Position numbers and translations under genes: made by a program. Source: Pseudomonas sp. UFMG81 (lineage in GTDB: Bacteria; Pseudomonadota; Gammaproteobacteria; Pseudomonadales; Pseudomonadaceae). From it: a stretch of DNA of 64,000 nt. Positions 8,522 to 17,700 of the stretch are shown one piece after another (positions within the stretch are counted from its first letter, which is position 1; each line of letters begins with the position of its first letter). The notes under the pieces were generated by a model that was given only the letters and a program-made list of their open reading frames with translations, was not told the origin of the DNA and made no database searches. The DNA lies in contig NZ_JACAFQ010000002.1 in NCBI RefSeq assembly GCF_015354575.1, positions 62,784-126,783 of the forward strand, in the 5' to 3' direction.

Positions 8522-8722
8522 GTGAGTTCCAAAGTCATTTTTTCCCAACGCCTCATCGCCGAAGCCAACGCCAAGCTGAGTCAAAGGCGTTCTGGCAGAT
8601 GGCCTGAGCGAGAGCGTCGATGGCCGCAGGCTGTGCAGGACATTCTTTACAATACGCGCCCTAGTCGCGAAGAGATCAGGGCGGCACTTGAGGCTGCAAT
8701 GCGCAGGTTAAATCAGGGTTGA
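8522..8722 (+). CDS. Small basic hypothetical protein
   Basis: A 66-residue, arginine-rich protein (begins MSSKVIFSQRLIAEANAKLS; later RPSREEIRAALEAAMRRLN) starts at a GTG placed well behind AGGAGGG; an ATG at 8498 in the same frame lies before that ribosome site. I do not recognise the family. Two amphipathic helices are likely. It is followed after only 6 bp by a membrane-protein gene on the same strand, so the two are probably co-transcribed and perhaps partners. A small DNA-binding or antitoxin-like protein is possible, but nothing in the sequence proves it. Confidence 0.6.
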   Translation: MSSKVIFSQRLIAEANAKLSQRRSGRWPERERRWPQAVQDILYNTRPSREEIRAALEAAMRRLNQG

Positions 8723-8728
8723 GTAGCA

Positions 8729-9235
8729 ATGGCGACGGAGCGCTATAACTTCATTTATACGGACCTGGTGCAAAGCGATGTCGATCTTCTGGGAATGATC
8801 GCCTATGCACTGTACAAACGGCAGAAGATCGAATTCATTCAGGGATGGCGGGACAGATTGGGCGATGATCCCAGCGAGGTAGACCGTCAGCATTTTCACG
8901 AGATCAGCAACTCTCGCTACCAGCTGGAAACCTACCGTAACCAGGCAGGCGAGTTGGCCGAGGACTTTCTCAATACGTCGCTCGAGGAGCGGGCTCAAGA
9001 GCTGGAGCATCGGCTGGCAGTGCAGGCGACCGATGAACTCAGGCGCTACAAGCCCAACTACTGGACCGGCGTATCGCAAGGCGTGGTCGCCTCGGCAATC
9101 TCCGTGTTGCTGCTGGGCTTGCTGGTGATGTTCACCTGGAGCCTCAACCAGGGGCCAAGGCACGTCATCGAGCAGGTCTTCAACGTCAAGATCATCGATC
9201 TGCAGTCCGCGAGCGATGGCCCGCTCGCCCTGTAG
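8729..9235 (+). CDS. Hypothetical protein with one C-terminal membrane segment
   Basis: The 168-residue product has a soluble, charged, helix-rich N-terminal part (about residues 1-108, beginning MATERYNFIYTDLVQSDVDL) and one strong hydrophobic segment at about 113-136 (VVASAISVLLLGLLVMF), followed by a short tail. It is therefore likely a tail-anchored inner-membrane protein. No known domain was recognised. It is the second gene of a two-gene unit and ends 11 bp from the 3' end of the converging HlyD-family gene. The position beside the adhesin-export locus is suggestive but not evidence of a shared job. Confidence 0.6.
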   Translation: MATERYNFIYTDLVQSDVDLLGMIAYALYKRQKIEFIQGWRDRLGDDPSEVDRQHFHEISNSRYQLETYRNQAGELAEDFLNTSLEERAQELEHRLAVQATDELRRYKPNYWTGVSQGVVASAISVLLLGLLVMFTWSLNQGPRHVIEQVFNVKIIDLQSASDGPLAL

Positions 9236-9245
9236 CTCAACTCGA

Positions 9246-10601
9246 TCAACGCTCGCGCAACGCCTCGGTCCGTGCCTTGAGCACCGGCTTCAACAGGTAA
9301 TCCAGCACGCTCTTCTGCCCGGTGATGATATCCACCGTGGCCACCATGCCCGGGATGATCAACAGCGGTTTGTTATCCCCCCCAAGATGATTCTTCTCGG
9401 TGCGCACCTGGATCAGGTAGAACGCATTGCCCTTGTCATCGGTCACCGTATCGGCACCGATCAGCTCCAGCTTGGCCTTGAGCCCGCCGTAGATGGTGTA
9501 GTCATAGGCACTGAACTTGACCATCGCCGTCTGCCCCGGGTGCAGGAACGCCACGTCCTGTGGTCGCACCTTGGCTTCGATCAGCAGGTTGTCCTCGATC
9601 GGCACGATCTCCACCAGGTCGCTGCCCGGCTGCACCACGCCGCCGATGGTGTTGATCTTGAGCAGCTTGACGATGCCACGCACTGGCGACACCACCGTGG
9701 TGCGGTTGACCCGGTCATCGATGGCGATGCTGGTGGCGGTGATCTTCGACAGCTCCGTGCGCTTGTCATTGAGTTCCTTGGCGGCTTCCGAGCGGAAGCT
9801 TGCGTCGGACTCCTGGATCTTGCTGCGGATTTCGGCAATGGCCGCTTCGGCCCGAGGGATGGCCAGGCTGGTGGCGTTGAGCTGGCCACGGGCTTCGACC
9901 GTGCGCTGCTTGAGGCGCAGGATCTCCACCGGGGAGATCGCCCCTTTGCTCACCAGCGGTGAAGACATGTCCAGTTCCTGCTGCAACAAGCCCACGGCCG
10001 AGCGGTATTGATCGACCTTGGAGCGAAACTCGGCGAGCTCCTGGGTCTTCTGCCGCAATTGTTCGTTGAGGGTCTGCTTTTCACTGGCCAGGCGACGCTG
10101 GCGCGACTCGTACAACGCGGCCTCGTCCTCGGCCACCTGCGGGGCCTTGGCGCGTACTTCGTCTGAAAGTACAAACGGGCGGCCTTCGGACTCGGCCGAC
10201 AGGCGCTCTACCTGCGCGGTGAGGGCATAGCGGTCAGCCTCACTCTCGCCCTTGTTCGACTTGAAGCGGGTGTCGTCCAGGCGCAGCAGGGTCGCCCCCT
10301 TGTCCACCATCTGGCCCTCGCGCACGAAGATCTCGGTAACGATGCCGCCTTCGAGGTTCTGCACCACCTGCACCTTGCTCGAGGGGATGGCCTTGCCTTC
10401 GCCGACGGTGACCTCGTCGAGCACGGCGAAGTGGGCCCAGGTCACCGCCACCAGCAGCAGGATCGCCGCCAGCCACACGGTCAGGCGCGACAGGCTCGGC
10501 GCATCCTGCAAGGTGGCGCCGGCCAGTTCCGGCATGTAGTCGCGCTCGGCGCGCTTGTCAGTGCCGTGGAGGTAGCTGCGAACGCTATGACCTAAGGACA
10601 T
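9246..10601 (-). CDS. HlyD-family type I secretion adaptor (LapC-like)
   Basis: The 451-residue protein has a short cytoplasmic head, one membrane span near residues 40-62 (LTVWLAAILLLVAVTWAHF), a biotinyl-lipoyl-like segment (VQNLEGGIVTEIFVREGQMV), a long coiled coil (about 120-280) and a C-terminal beta domain with a second lipoyl half (VVSPVRGIVKLL). This is the layout of membrane-fusion proteins linking an inner-membrane ABC transporter to TolC. The ATG at 10601 has GGAGG 6 bases upstream; a TTG six bases further out is less likely. It is last in the TolC, ABC, HlyD unit that should export the divergent adhesin, as LapC does for LapA. Confidence 0.9.
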   Translation of the reverse strand: MSLGHSVRSYLHGTDKRAERDYMPELAGATLQDAPSLSRLTVWLAAILLLVAVTWAHFAVLDEVTVGEGKAIPSSKVQVVQNLEGGIVTEIFVREGQMVDKGATLLRLDDTRFKSNKGESEADRYALTAQVERLSAESEGRPFVLSDEVRAKAPQVAEDEAALYESRQRRLASEKQTLNEQLRQKTQELAEFRSKVDQYRSAVGLLQQELDMSSPLVSKGAISPVEILRLKQRTVEARGQLNATSLAIPRAEAAIAEIRSKIQESDASFRSEAAKELNDKRTELSKITATSIAIDDRVNRTTVVSPVRGIVKLLKINTIGGVVQPGSDLVEIVPIEDNLLIEAKVRPQDVAFLHPGQTAMVKFSAYDYTIYGGLKAKLELIGADTVTDDKGNAFYLIQVRTEKNHLGGDNKPLLIIPGMVATVDIITGQKSVLDYLLKPVLKARTEALRER

Positions 10602-10628
10602 GCACAACCTCCGAGGGATTCAGCGAAC

Positions 10629-10704
10629 CCTGTGGGAGCGGGTTTACCCGCGAATACTGCAGTGGAGCCAACGACGCTTTCGCGGGTAAACCCGCACCCA
10701 CAGG
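10629..10704. repeat. REP hairpin inside the export operon
   Basis: CCTGTGGGAGCGGGTTTACC pairs with GGTAAACCCGC-ACCCACAGG apart from one mismatch. It lies in the 116-bp gap between the ABC-transporter and HlyD genes, which point the same way, so it may tune the mRNA level of the adaptor relative to the upstream genes. Confidence 0.85.
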
Positions 10705-10717
10705 GAGGGCATCGCTG

Positions 10718-12862
10718 TTACAACGCCGCGCCGATGCGGCCCTTGCGCAAGGCATCGACGACCGCATCCTTCGGCCCGTCGGCAACGATCTTGCCGTTGT
10801 CCAGCACCAGCAGCCGGTCCACCAGGCTGAGCATCGAGGTGCGGTGGGTCACCAGCAGCAGGGTCTTGCCCGGTACCCAGGCGAGCAGGCGCTGGCGCAG
10901 CTGCTCCTCGCTGCTGTTGTCCATGTGGCTGGTGGGTTCGTCGAGGATCAGGATCGGCGGCTCCAGCAATATCGCCCGGGCCAGCAGCACGCTCTGGCGC
11001 TGGCCGCCGGAGAGCAGCTGGCCGCGCTCGCCCACCGGGCGGTCGAAGCCTTGCGGATGCTGGCGGGCCAGCTCGCTGACACCGGCCAGCTCGGCCACTT
11101 CGAGCATGCGCGCGTCACTGACGTGGCGTGCGCCCAGGGTGAGGTTGTCGCGCAGGCTGCCGGCCAGCAGGGGCAGGTCGTGGGCCACGTAGCCGACCTG
11201 GCTGCGCAGGTCGGCGATGTCCAGCTGGCGCAGGTCGAGGTTGTCCAGCAATACCTGGCCTTCGTCGGGGTGGTGGAAGCCCAGCATCAGGCGCGCCAGG
11301 GTGCTCTTGCCCGAACCACTGCGGCCGATGATGCCGATGCGCTCGCCTGGTTTGACGGTGAAGCTGACGTCATTGAGCGCCGGGGCGCTCTGCCCGGGGT
11401 AGCGGAAGGTGGCGTGGCTGACGCTGATACCACCGTGCAGGGCGGTATGCCCCAGGGCCTGGTGCTCGGCCTGGCGTTCCTGCGGCAGACTCATCAACGC
11501 ATCGGTGCTGCGCATGGTCAGTTGCGCCTGCTGGTAGCGGGTGATCAGCCCGGCGATCTGCCCCAGCGGTGCCAGCACCCGGCTGCCGAGCATGTAGCTG
11601 GCCACCAGCGCGCCGACGCTGAGGTTGCCGGCGATGATGCTGTACACCCCGGCGACGATGGTGGCCATGCCGCAGAACTGCTGGATGAACAGCGTGCCGT
11701 TGCTGGCCAGCGACGACAGGTTGCGGGCGTGGGCGTCGAGGCGGGCGATGGCGCCGTTGGTGTGTTCCCACTGGTACTGGCGCTCGCTCTCGGCGCCGCA
11801 GGCCTTGAGGGTCTCCAGGCCACCGAGGGTCTCGATCAGCAGAGCCTGGCGCACCGCACCCAGGCTCAGGCTCTTCTGCACGGTGTCGCGCAGGCGCACC
11901 TGGATGAACAAGGCCAGGCCCACCGCCACCGGGAAGGCGATCAGCGGGATCAGTACCAGCCAGCCCCCCAGCAAGCCGATCACCACCAGCATCAGGGCGA
12001 CGAAGGGCAGGTCGATGATGCTGGTCAGGGTCACCGCGGTGAGGAACTCGCGCAGGCCCTGGAAGTCGTGGATGCTCTGGGCGAAACCGCCAATGGTGGC
12101 TGGGCGGGCCTTCATGCTCATGCCGGTGATGCGTTCGAACAAGGTGGCGGAGAGGATCAGGTCGGTCTTCTTGCCAGCCTGGTCGAGCAGGTGGGCGCGC
12201 ACCATGCGCAGCACCAGTTCGAAGGCGGTGCCGATGAACAGGCCGGCGACCAGCACCCACAGCGTCGACAGCGCCTGGTTGGGCACCACGCGGTCGTAGG
12301 TCTGCATGACGAACAGCGGCACCATCAACCCCAGCAGGTTGATCAGCAGGCTGGCCAGCAGGGCGTCGCCGTACAACCAGCGTGAGTGGCGCAGGGTGTC
12401 GCGAAACCAGGCGTTGACCCTTGGAATCAACGGTGCGCGTACGTCTTCCAGGGTGTGCCGAGGGCGAGCGAACAGGGCTTGGCCGCTGTAGGCCTCGGCC
12501 AGGGCTTCACGTTCCACCCATTGCTCGCCCCCTTCGGCCTCGCAGGGTAGCAACAGTGCCTGGCCGTGCTCGCCCCAGCGTTGCAGCACGGCGCTGCGGC
12601 CGTCGTTGAGGATCAGCAGCACGGGGAGGTTGAGCGACGAGATGGCATCCAGTTCCCGTTGCAGCACCCGCGCCTGCAACCCGGCACGGGCGGCAGCGCG
12701 TGGCAGCAGCGGCAGGGCCAGACGCTGCTCGGCCAGGGGCAGGCCGCTGCACAGGCTGGCGCGGCTGGCGGGGCAGCCGTGCAGCTTGCACAGGATCAGC
12801 AGGCCATCGAGCAACGGATCATCCACATCCAGGCGCGGTTGCGCGCTTTGCATACTGGTCAC
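10718..12862 (-). CDS. Type I secretion ABC transporter/permease (LapB-like)
   Basis: The protein has 714 residues. An N-terminal peptidase C39-like domain (about 10-135) appears to lack the catalytic cysteine context and so matches the non-cleaving CLD domain of adhesin exporters. An ABC membrane domain with about six spans follows (about 160-440), then the ATPase: Walker A GRSGSGKST, signature LSGGQRQS, Walker B ILILDEPTSHMD. It powers one-step export of the RTX adhesin across both membranes. The GTG start at 12862 follows GCAGGAG; an in-frame ATG three codons later is an alternative. It lies 54 bp after the TolC gene in the same direction. Confidence 0.9.
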   Translation of the reverse strand: MTSMQSAQPRLDVDDPLLDGLLILCKLHGCPASRASLCSGLPLAEQRLALPLLPRAAARAGLQARVLQRELDAISSLNLPVLLILNDGRSAVLQRWGEHGQALLLPCEAEGGEQWVEREALAEAYSGQALFARPRHTLEDVRAPLIPRVNAWFRDTLRHSRWLYGDALLASLLINLLGLMVPLFVMQTYDRVVPNQALSTLWVLVAGLFIGTAFELVLRMVRAHLLDQAGKKTDLILSATLFERITGMSMKARPATIGGFAQSIHDFQGLREFLTAVTLTSIIDLPFVALMLVVIGLLGGWLVLIPLIAFPVAVGLALFIQVRLRDTVQKSLSLGAVRQALLIETLGGLETLKACGAESERQYQWEHTNGAIARLDAHARNLSSLASNGTLFIQQFCGMATIVAGVYSIIAGNLSVGALVASYMLGSRVLAPLGQIAGLITRYQQAQLTMRSTDALMSLPQERQAEHQALGHTALHGGISVSHATFRYPGQSAPALNDVSFTVKPGERIGIIGRSGSGKSTLARLMLGFHHPDEGQVLLDNLDLRQLDIADLRSQVGYVAHDLPLLAGSLRDNLTLGARHVSDARMLEVAELAGVSELARQHPQGFDRPVGERGQLLSGGQRQSVLLARAILLEPPILILDEPTSHMDNSSEEQLRQRLLAWVPGKTLLLVTHRTSMLSLVDRLLVLDNGKIVADGPKDAVVDALRKGRIGAAL

Positions 12863-12916
12863 GATGGCCTACTCCTGCCGCGGTGGACGGGTAAACGCTT
12901 TATGAGCGCCCTGTAC

Positions 12917-14290
12917 CTAACGCATGTCGGGCAACCTGGCTTCGTTACGCACTTCGGTCTTGGCGATGGCCTCCGGCGGCAGCGAGATGCGTTGCTTGCT
13001 CAGCAGTTCGCCCATGGTCGCCAGCACCCGGTACATGGAGAACTCCTCGGTGTAACGCACCTCGGTGTAGCGGCGGTTGGCGTTGTACAGCTCGTTCTCG
13101 CTGTCGAGCAGGTCGAGCAACGAGCGTTGGCCGAGGCCGAACTGGTCCTGGTAGGCGGCGCGTACGCGCTGGGTGGTTTCGGCGTATTCGCGTGCGGTGG
13201 GGGTCTGCTTGCGCGCGTTGGTCATGGCGTTCCAGGCCAGGCTGAGGTTCTCGTTGAGCTGGCGCAGGGCATTGTTGCGGATGTCCATGGCCTGGTTGAT
13301 CTTGTGCGCGTCGGATTGCAGGCGAGCCTTGTCGCTGCCGCCGCGGAACAGGTTGTAGCTGAGCTCGACGCCGGCCTGCCAGTCGTTGTTGTCGTGGCCC
13401 TTCTGGCCGCCGATGTTGTTGTTGGCACCGGTGGCCAGCACCGCATCCAGGCGCGGGTAGAAGGGCGACTTGGCCACTTCGTACTGTTGCTCGGCGGATT
13501 GCACGTCGGCCTGGGCCGACTTGAGGTAGGGGTTGCTCTCCAGCATGCCCTGGCGAGCGTTCTGCAGGTCAACGGGCACCTCGCCCTTGATCGTCACCGG
13601 CGTTTCCAGCTCGTCAGGCATGCGCCCGACCACGCTGAAGAAGTTGGCCTCGGCATCGGCCAGGTCCACCTCGGCGGTGTCCAGGTTGTTCTCGGCCAGG
13701 GCGCGACGGGCGCGGGACTGGTCGAGGTCGGCGGTGCTGCCCACGCCACGCTCGCTGCGCAGGCCGATCTGGTCGTTGACCCGCAGGTGGGCCTGCAGGT
13801 TGTTCCGGGCCAGGGTCACCAGCTCGCGGCGCTTGAGCACTTCGAGGTACACCTCGACGGTGCGCAGGGCCACGGTTTCGGCGGTGGCCTGGGTGAAGTA
13901 GGCGCGCGAATTGGCGACCGCTTCGGTGCGGCCGACTTCATTGGCGGTGTTGAAACCGTCGAACAGCATCTGCCGCAGGCGCAGTTCGGACTGGGTGTAG
14001 CTGAGGGTTTCCTTGTTGTGGTTGCGCGTGCCGTCCGGATTGAAGCCGCGGGTGTTGGTGTTGTCCGAGCGTTGGCGACCGTAGCCGCCCACCAGGTCGA
14101 CGGTGGGGTAGTAGCCGCCACGTGCGAATTTCACGTCTTCGTCGGCCGACAGGCGGCTGTTACGGCTGGCGCTGATCTCGGGGTGCTGGTCAACGGCGTT
14201 CTGTACCGCCTCGGTGATGGACATCGCCTGAGCATTGGCACAGGCCATGGCCAATAAAATCGCACTGGTGATGGGGGTTAACGCGCGCAT
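12917..14290 (-). CDS. TolC-family outer-membrane channel (LapE-like)
   Basis: A signal peptide (MRALTPITSAILLAMACANA, cleavage probably after AQA) leads a 457-residue TolC-family protein with two long helical repeats; SLAWNAMTNARKQTP and the LLDSENELYNANRRYTEVRY segment are typical of the family. It forms the outer-membrane and periplasmic channel of the type I exporter. The ATG at 14290 follows GGGAG; the frame is open to 14497, but that extension is AT-rich and not family-like. It is the first gene of the export operon and diverges from the adhesin gene. From memory, P. putida KT2440 keeps an orphan copy of this gene (lapE) beside YbaN and YecA-like genes. Confidence 0.9.
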   Translation of the reverse strand: MRALTPITSAILLAMACANAQAMSITEAVQNAVDQHPEISASRNSRLSADEDVKFARGGYYPTVDLVGGYGRQRSDNTNTRGFNPDGTRNHNKETLSYTQSELRLRQMLFDGFNTANEVGRTEAVANSRAYFTQATAETVALRTVEVYLEVLKRRELVTLARNNLQAHLRVNDQIGLRSERGVGSTADLDQSRARRALAENNLDTAEVDLADAEANFFSVVGRMPDELETPVTIKGEVPVDLQNARQGMLESNPYLKSAQADVQSAEQQYEVAKSPFYPRLDAVLATGANNNIGGQKGHDNNDWQAGVELSYNLFRGGSDKARLQSDAHKINQAMDIRNNALRQLNENLSLAWNAMTNARKQTPTAREYAETTQRVRAAYQDQFGLGQRSLLDLLDSENELYNANRRYTEVRYTEEFSMYRVLATMGELLSKQRISLPPEAIAKTEVRNEARLPDMR

Positions 14291-14768
14291 GGGGTACTTC
14301 TCCCTGGTCTCAAAAAAGTCCTGCTGCCGCCAAAAAAATGACGACTTATAAGAATCAAACCGTTTCAGGCTTGTAACAACAGAGCTAAGAACATTTATCG
14401 CGCGAGCTAAGAAGAATTTTTCATAAGGTATATGCGAAAAAAAACTTATGAGGTCTAAGGAATACGCGACATTGTTGCAAACAGGCGGCTCGAACAACTG
14501 GCTGGGATACGCGGTTTTCGGGCTTCGGAGAAAGTTCCAGATTTTTTGCAGCTAAGGACGCAGGGGAGGAAGGCGAAAGCGGAATTTGGCGACAAAAATT
14601 TGGCATCCAATGATGGCCATTGTCCAGTACCGCTATCGCAGCAGTTGTCACAGGGAGCGTGATTTTCACGAATGTGACAGCAACGGTTCGCCTCACCAGG
14701 ACGGCTGTTGCGCCATTACCCGACCGCCTTGATCTGCAAAAGCCCATCGGCAGGGGAGGCGTGCGCTC
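14291..14768. other. Divergent control region between exporter and adhesin genes
   Basis: These 478 bp are unusually AT-rich for the window, especially 14320-14480, and must hold the promoters of both the exporter operon and the adhesin gene. Many weak -10-like sequences occur, so none is assigned. A nested dyad at 14645-14680 is listed separately. GGGGAGG before 14769 is the adhesin ribosome site. No gene is seen. Confidence 0.6.
14645..14680. promoter_or_regulatory. Nested dyad about 90 bp upstream of the adhesin gene
   Basis: An outer pair (TTGTCACA near 14645 and TGTGACAG near 14673) encloses a perfect inner inverted repeat CGTGA-TTT-TCACG at 14658-14670. The GTGA/TCAC halves recall CRP/Vfr-family half-sites, but the inner spacing of 3 is too short for that class. 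A regulatory role is inferred from symmetry and position. Confidence 0.4.
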
Positions 14769-17700
14769 ATGGCCAAATTAGTCGGCGTGGTCAGCAAGGT
14801 GATCGGCCAGGTGTTCGCGGTGACGGATGACGGTCATCGACGGTTGCTGGTGGAGGGGGATCGCCTGTTCGTCGGCGAACAGCTCGCCACCGGGGAGGCT
14901 GGCGCAGTGGCGGTGCGCCTGCACAATGGCGCCGAGCTGACCCTGGGCCGCGACAGCAGCCTGGAGATGACCCAGGAGCTGTTGGCCAACCGTGCGCCCC
15001 AGGTGCTCACCCCCGACCCCGTACCGAACGATGCACAGCTCAGCGATGTCGAGCGCCTGCAACAGGCCATCGCCGCCGGCGCCGACCCGACCGAGGAGGC
15101 CGAGGCCACTGCAGCAGGCGGCAACCCCGGTGGCGCGCCGGGCGCGGCGGGCGGTGGGCACAGCTTCGTGCTGCTGACCGAAGTGGCCGCGCGTGTCGAT
15201 CCCACCATCGGCTTCCCCACAGCAGGCTTCAACGGCATCCCGGAGCTGGCCAACCGCTACCTGGGCGAGCGTGACACCGACAGCGATGGCAACCTGAACC
15301 CCGTTGCGCCACCGGTCACCCCGACCGATCACCCGGTGACGCTTGAAGGCCTGGAGGTGAAACCCGGCGAGCTGAGCCTCGACGAGGCCAATCTTGCCCA
15401 AGGCTCGGCCAGCAACCCGGCGGCGCTGACCCAGGCCGGCAGCTTTACCGTGGTGGCGCCGGATGGCGTGTTCAATTTGAGCGTCGGCGGCATCAACGTG
15501 GTCACGGGGGGCGTGGTGACCGGCGTTGGGCAATCCATCGTCACCGGCCTTGGCAACATACTGACCATCACCGGCTACAACCCCGCCACGGGCGTGGTGA
15601 GCTACAGCTACACCCTCACCGGTGCAGAGCAGCATCCAAACGGGGGGGGTACCAACAGCCTCGGTGAAAGCTTCCCGGTGCTGGTCAGCGATACCGATGG
15701 CGACGTGGCCAGCGGTTCGCTGGACGTCACCATCCGCGACGACGTGCCCAGGGCGGTCAACGACAGCAATGCCGTGACCGCGACCGAGCAACACACCGAA
15801 CTGACCGGCAATGTGCTGGCCAATGACATCCAGGGCGCCGACCGTGTCGTGGGCGGGCCGGTGCAGGCCGGCACCTTCGTCGGCACCTACGGCACCCTGG
15901 TGCTGGCCGCCGACGGCACCTACACCTACACCCTCAACACCAATGACGTCGACTTCAAGAACCTGCTGGGCGGTGGCCAGGGGGTGGAGCACTTCACCTA
16001 CACCATCAAGGACGCCGATGGCGACTCCAGCAGCGCGACCCTGACGCTCAACGTCAGCAACCTGAACGACCCGGTGACGCTCGGCGGCCTGGACACCCAG
16101 GGCGGCGGGGTGACGGTGTACGAAAAGAACCTGTCCGATGGCAGCGCACCAAACCCCGGCGGGTTGACCCAGGGCGGCACCTTCACCGTGACTGCGCTCG
16201 ATGGCTTGCACACCCTGACCGTGGGTGGCATCTCGATCGTCAATGGCGGGGTGGTCGCAGGCTTCCCGCAGTCGATCACCACGCCCCTGGGCAACACCCT
16301 GACGATTACGGGCTACAACCCGGCGACCGGCGTAGTCAGCTACACCTACACGCTGCTGGATACCGAAAGCCATGCCAGCGGCAATGGCATCAACGACCTG
16401 GTCGAGCACTTCACCGTCACCGCCACAGACACCGATGGCAGCACCGCCAGCGGCAACCTGAACGTGACCATCGTCGATGACGTGCCCAAGGCGCATTGCG
16501 ATTTTGCCCATGTCACCGAAGGCGATACCGTCAGCGGCAATGTGCTGGCCAACGATGTGACCGGGTCCGATGTGCGTGCCAACGGCCAGTATGTGGTCGG
16601 TGTGCGCGCCGGCAGTGACACGTCGAGTTCTGCGATCGGCCATGTCGGCGACCAGATCATGGGCCAGTACGGCTACCTGACCCTGGACGCCCAGGGCAAC
16701 GCCACCTACCACGCCAACCCCAACCTTGACCTGCCGCCGTGGGCGACCGATGTGTTCGTCTACACCATCCGCGACGCCGATGGTGACGAGAGCACCACGA
16801 CCATCTCCATCAAGCTGCACGACAGCCAGCTGATTGCTGGCAGCGACAGCGAGGTGACGGTCTACGAGCAGGCGCTGGACCTGGTCAAAGATGGCAACGA
16901 CCTGGCGGCGGGCAACGTTGCGGGGAGCAATCCGCAGTCAACGAACGAAACTGCCTCCGGCTCGCTCGCAGGCTCCGTGACCGGTGGCGTGGGTGCGCTG
17001 ACCTTCACCCTGGTCGGCAACGCCGTGGGCCAGTACGGGCAGATCCTGCTCAACCCCGATGGCAGCTACACCTACACCCTGACCTCGGCACCGAACTCGC
17101 CCAACTACGTCAATGACGGCCCGAACGTGATCACCGAGAGCTTCACCTACCAGGTGAAGGATGCGGTGGGTAACACCACCACCAGCACCATCGTCATCAG
17201 CATCGTCGACGATGTGCCGAAAGCGAACATCGATTACGCCCACGTTACTGAAGGCGACACCATCGGCGGCAATGTGCTGGCCAACGACGTGACCGGCGCC
17301 GATGTGCGAGCCAACGGCCAGTACGTGGTCGGCGTGCGCGCCGGCAGCGACACCTCGACCTCGGCCATCGGCCATGTCGGCGACCAGATCGTGGGCCAAT
17401 ACGGCTACCTGACCCTGGACGCCCAGGGCAACGCCACCTACCACGCCAACCCCAACCTCGACCTGCCGCCATGGGCGACCGATGTGTTCGTCTACACCAT
17501 CCGTGATGCCGACGGCGACGAGAGCACCACGACCATCTCCATCAAGCTGCACGACAGCCAGCTGATCGCCGGCAGCGACAGCGAGGTCACGGTCTACGAG
17601 CAGGCGCTGGACCTGGTCAAAGATGGCAACGACCTGGCGGCGGGTAACGTTGCGGGGAGCAACCCGCAGTCAACGAACGAAACCGCCTCCGGCTCGCTCG

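Noticed and set aside
14291..14497. 69-codon extension of the TolC gene
   Set aside because: It is AT-rich with odd composition, while the ATG at 14290 has a GGGAG site and begins a clear signal peptide.
14778..16820. 680-codon open frame on the minus strand inside the adhesin gene
   Set aside because: It is the antisense of a GC-rich repeat gene; composition is Val/Gly/His/Gln-rich shadow coding, with no ribosome site and no family pattern. The same holds for the 642-codon frame at 18561-20489.
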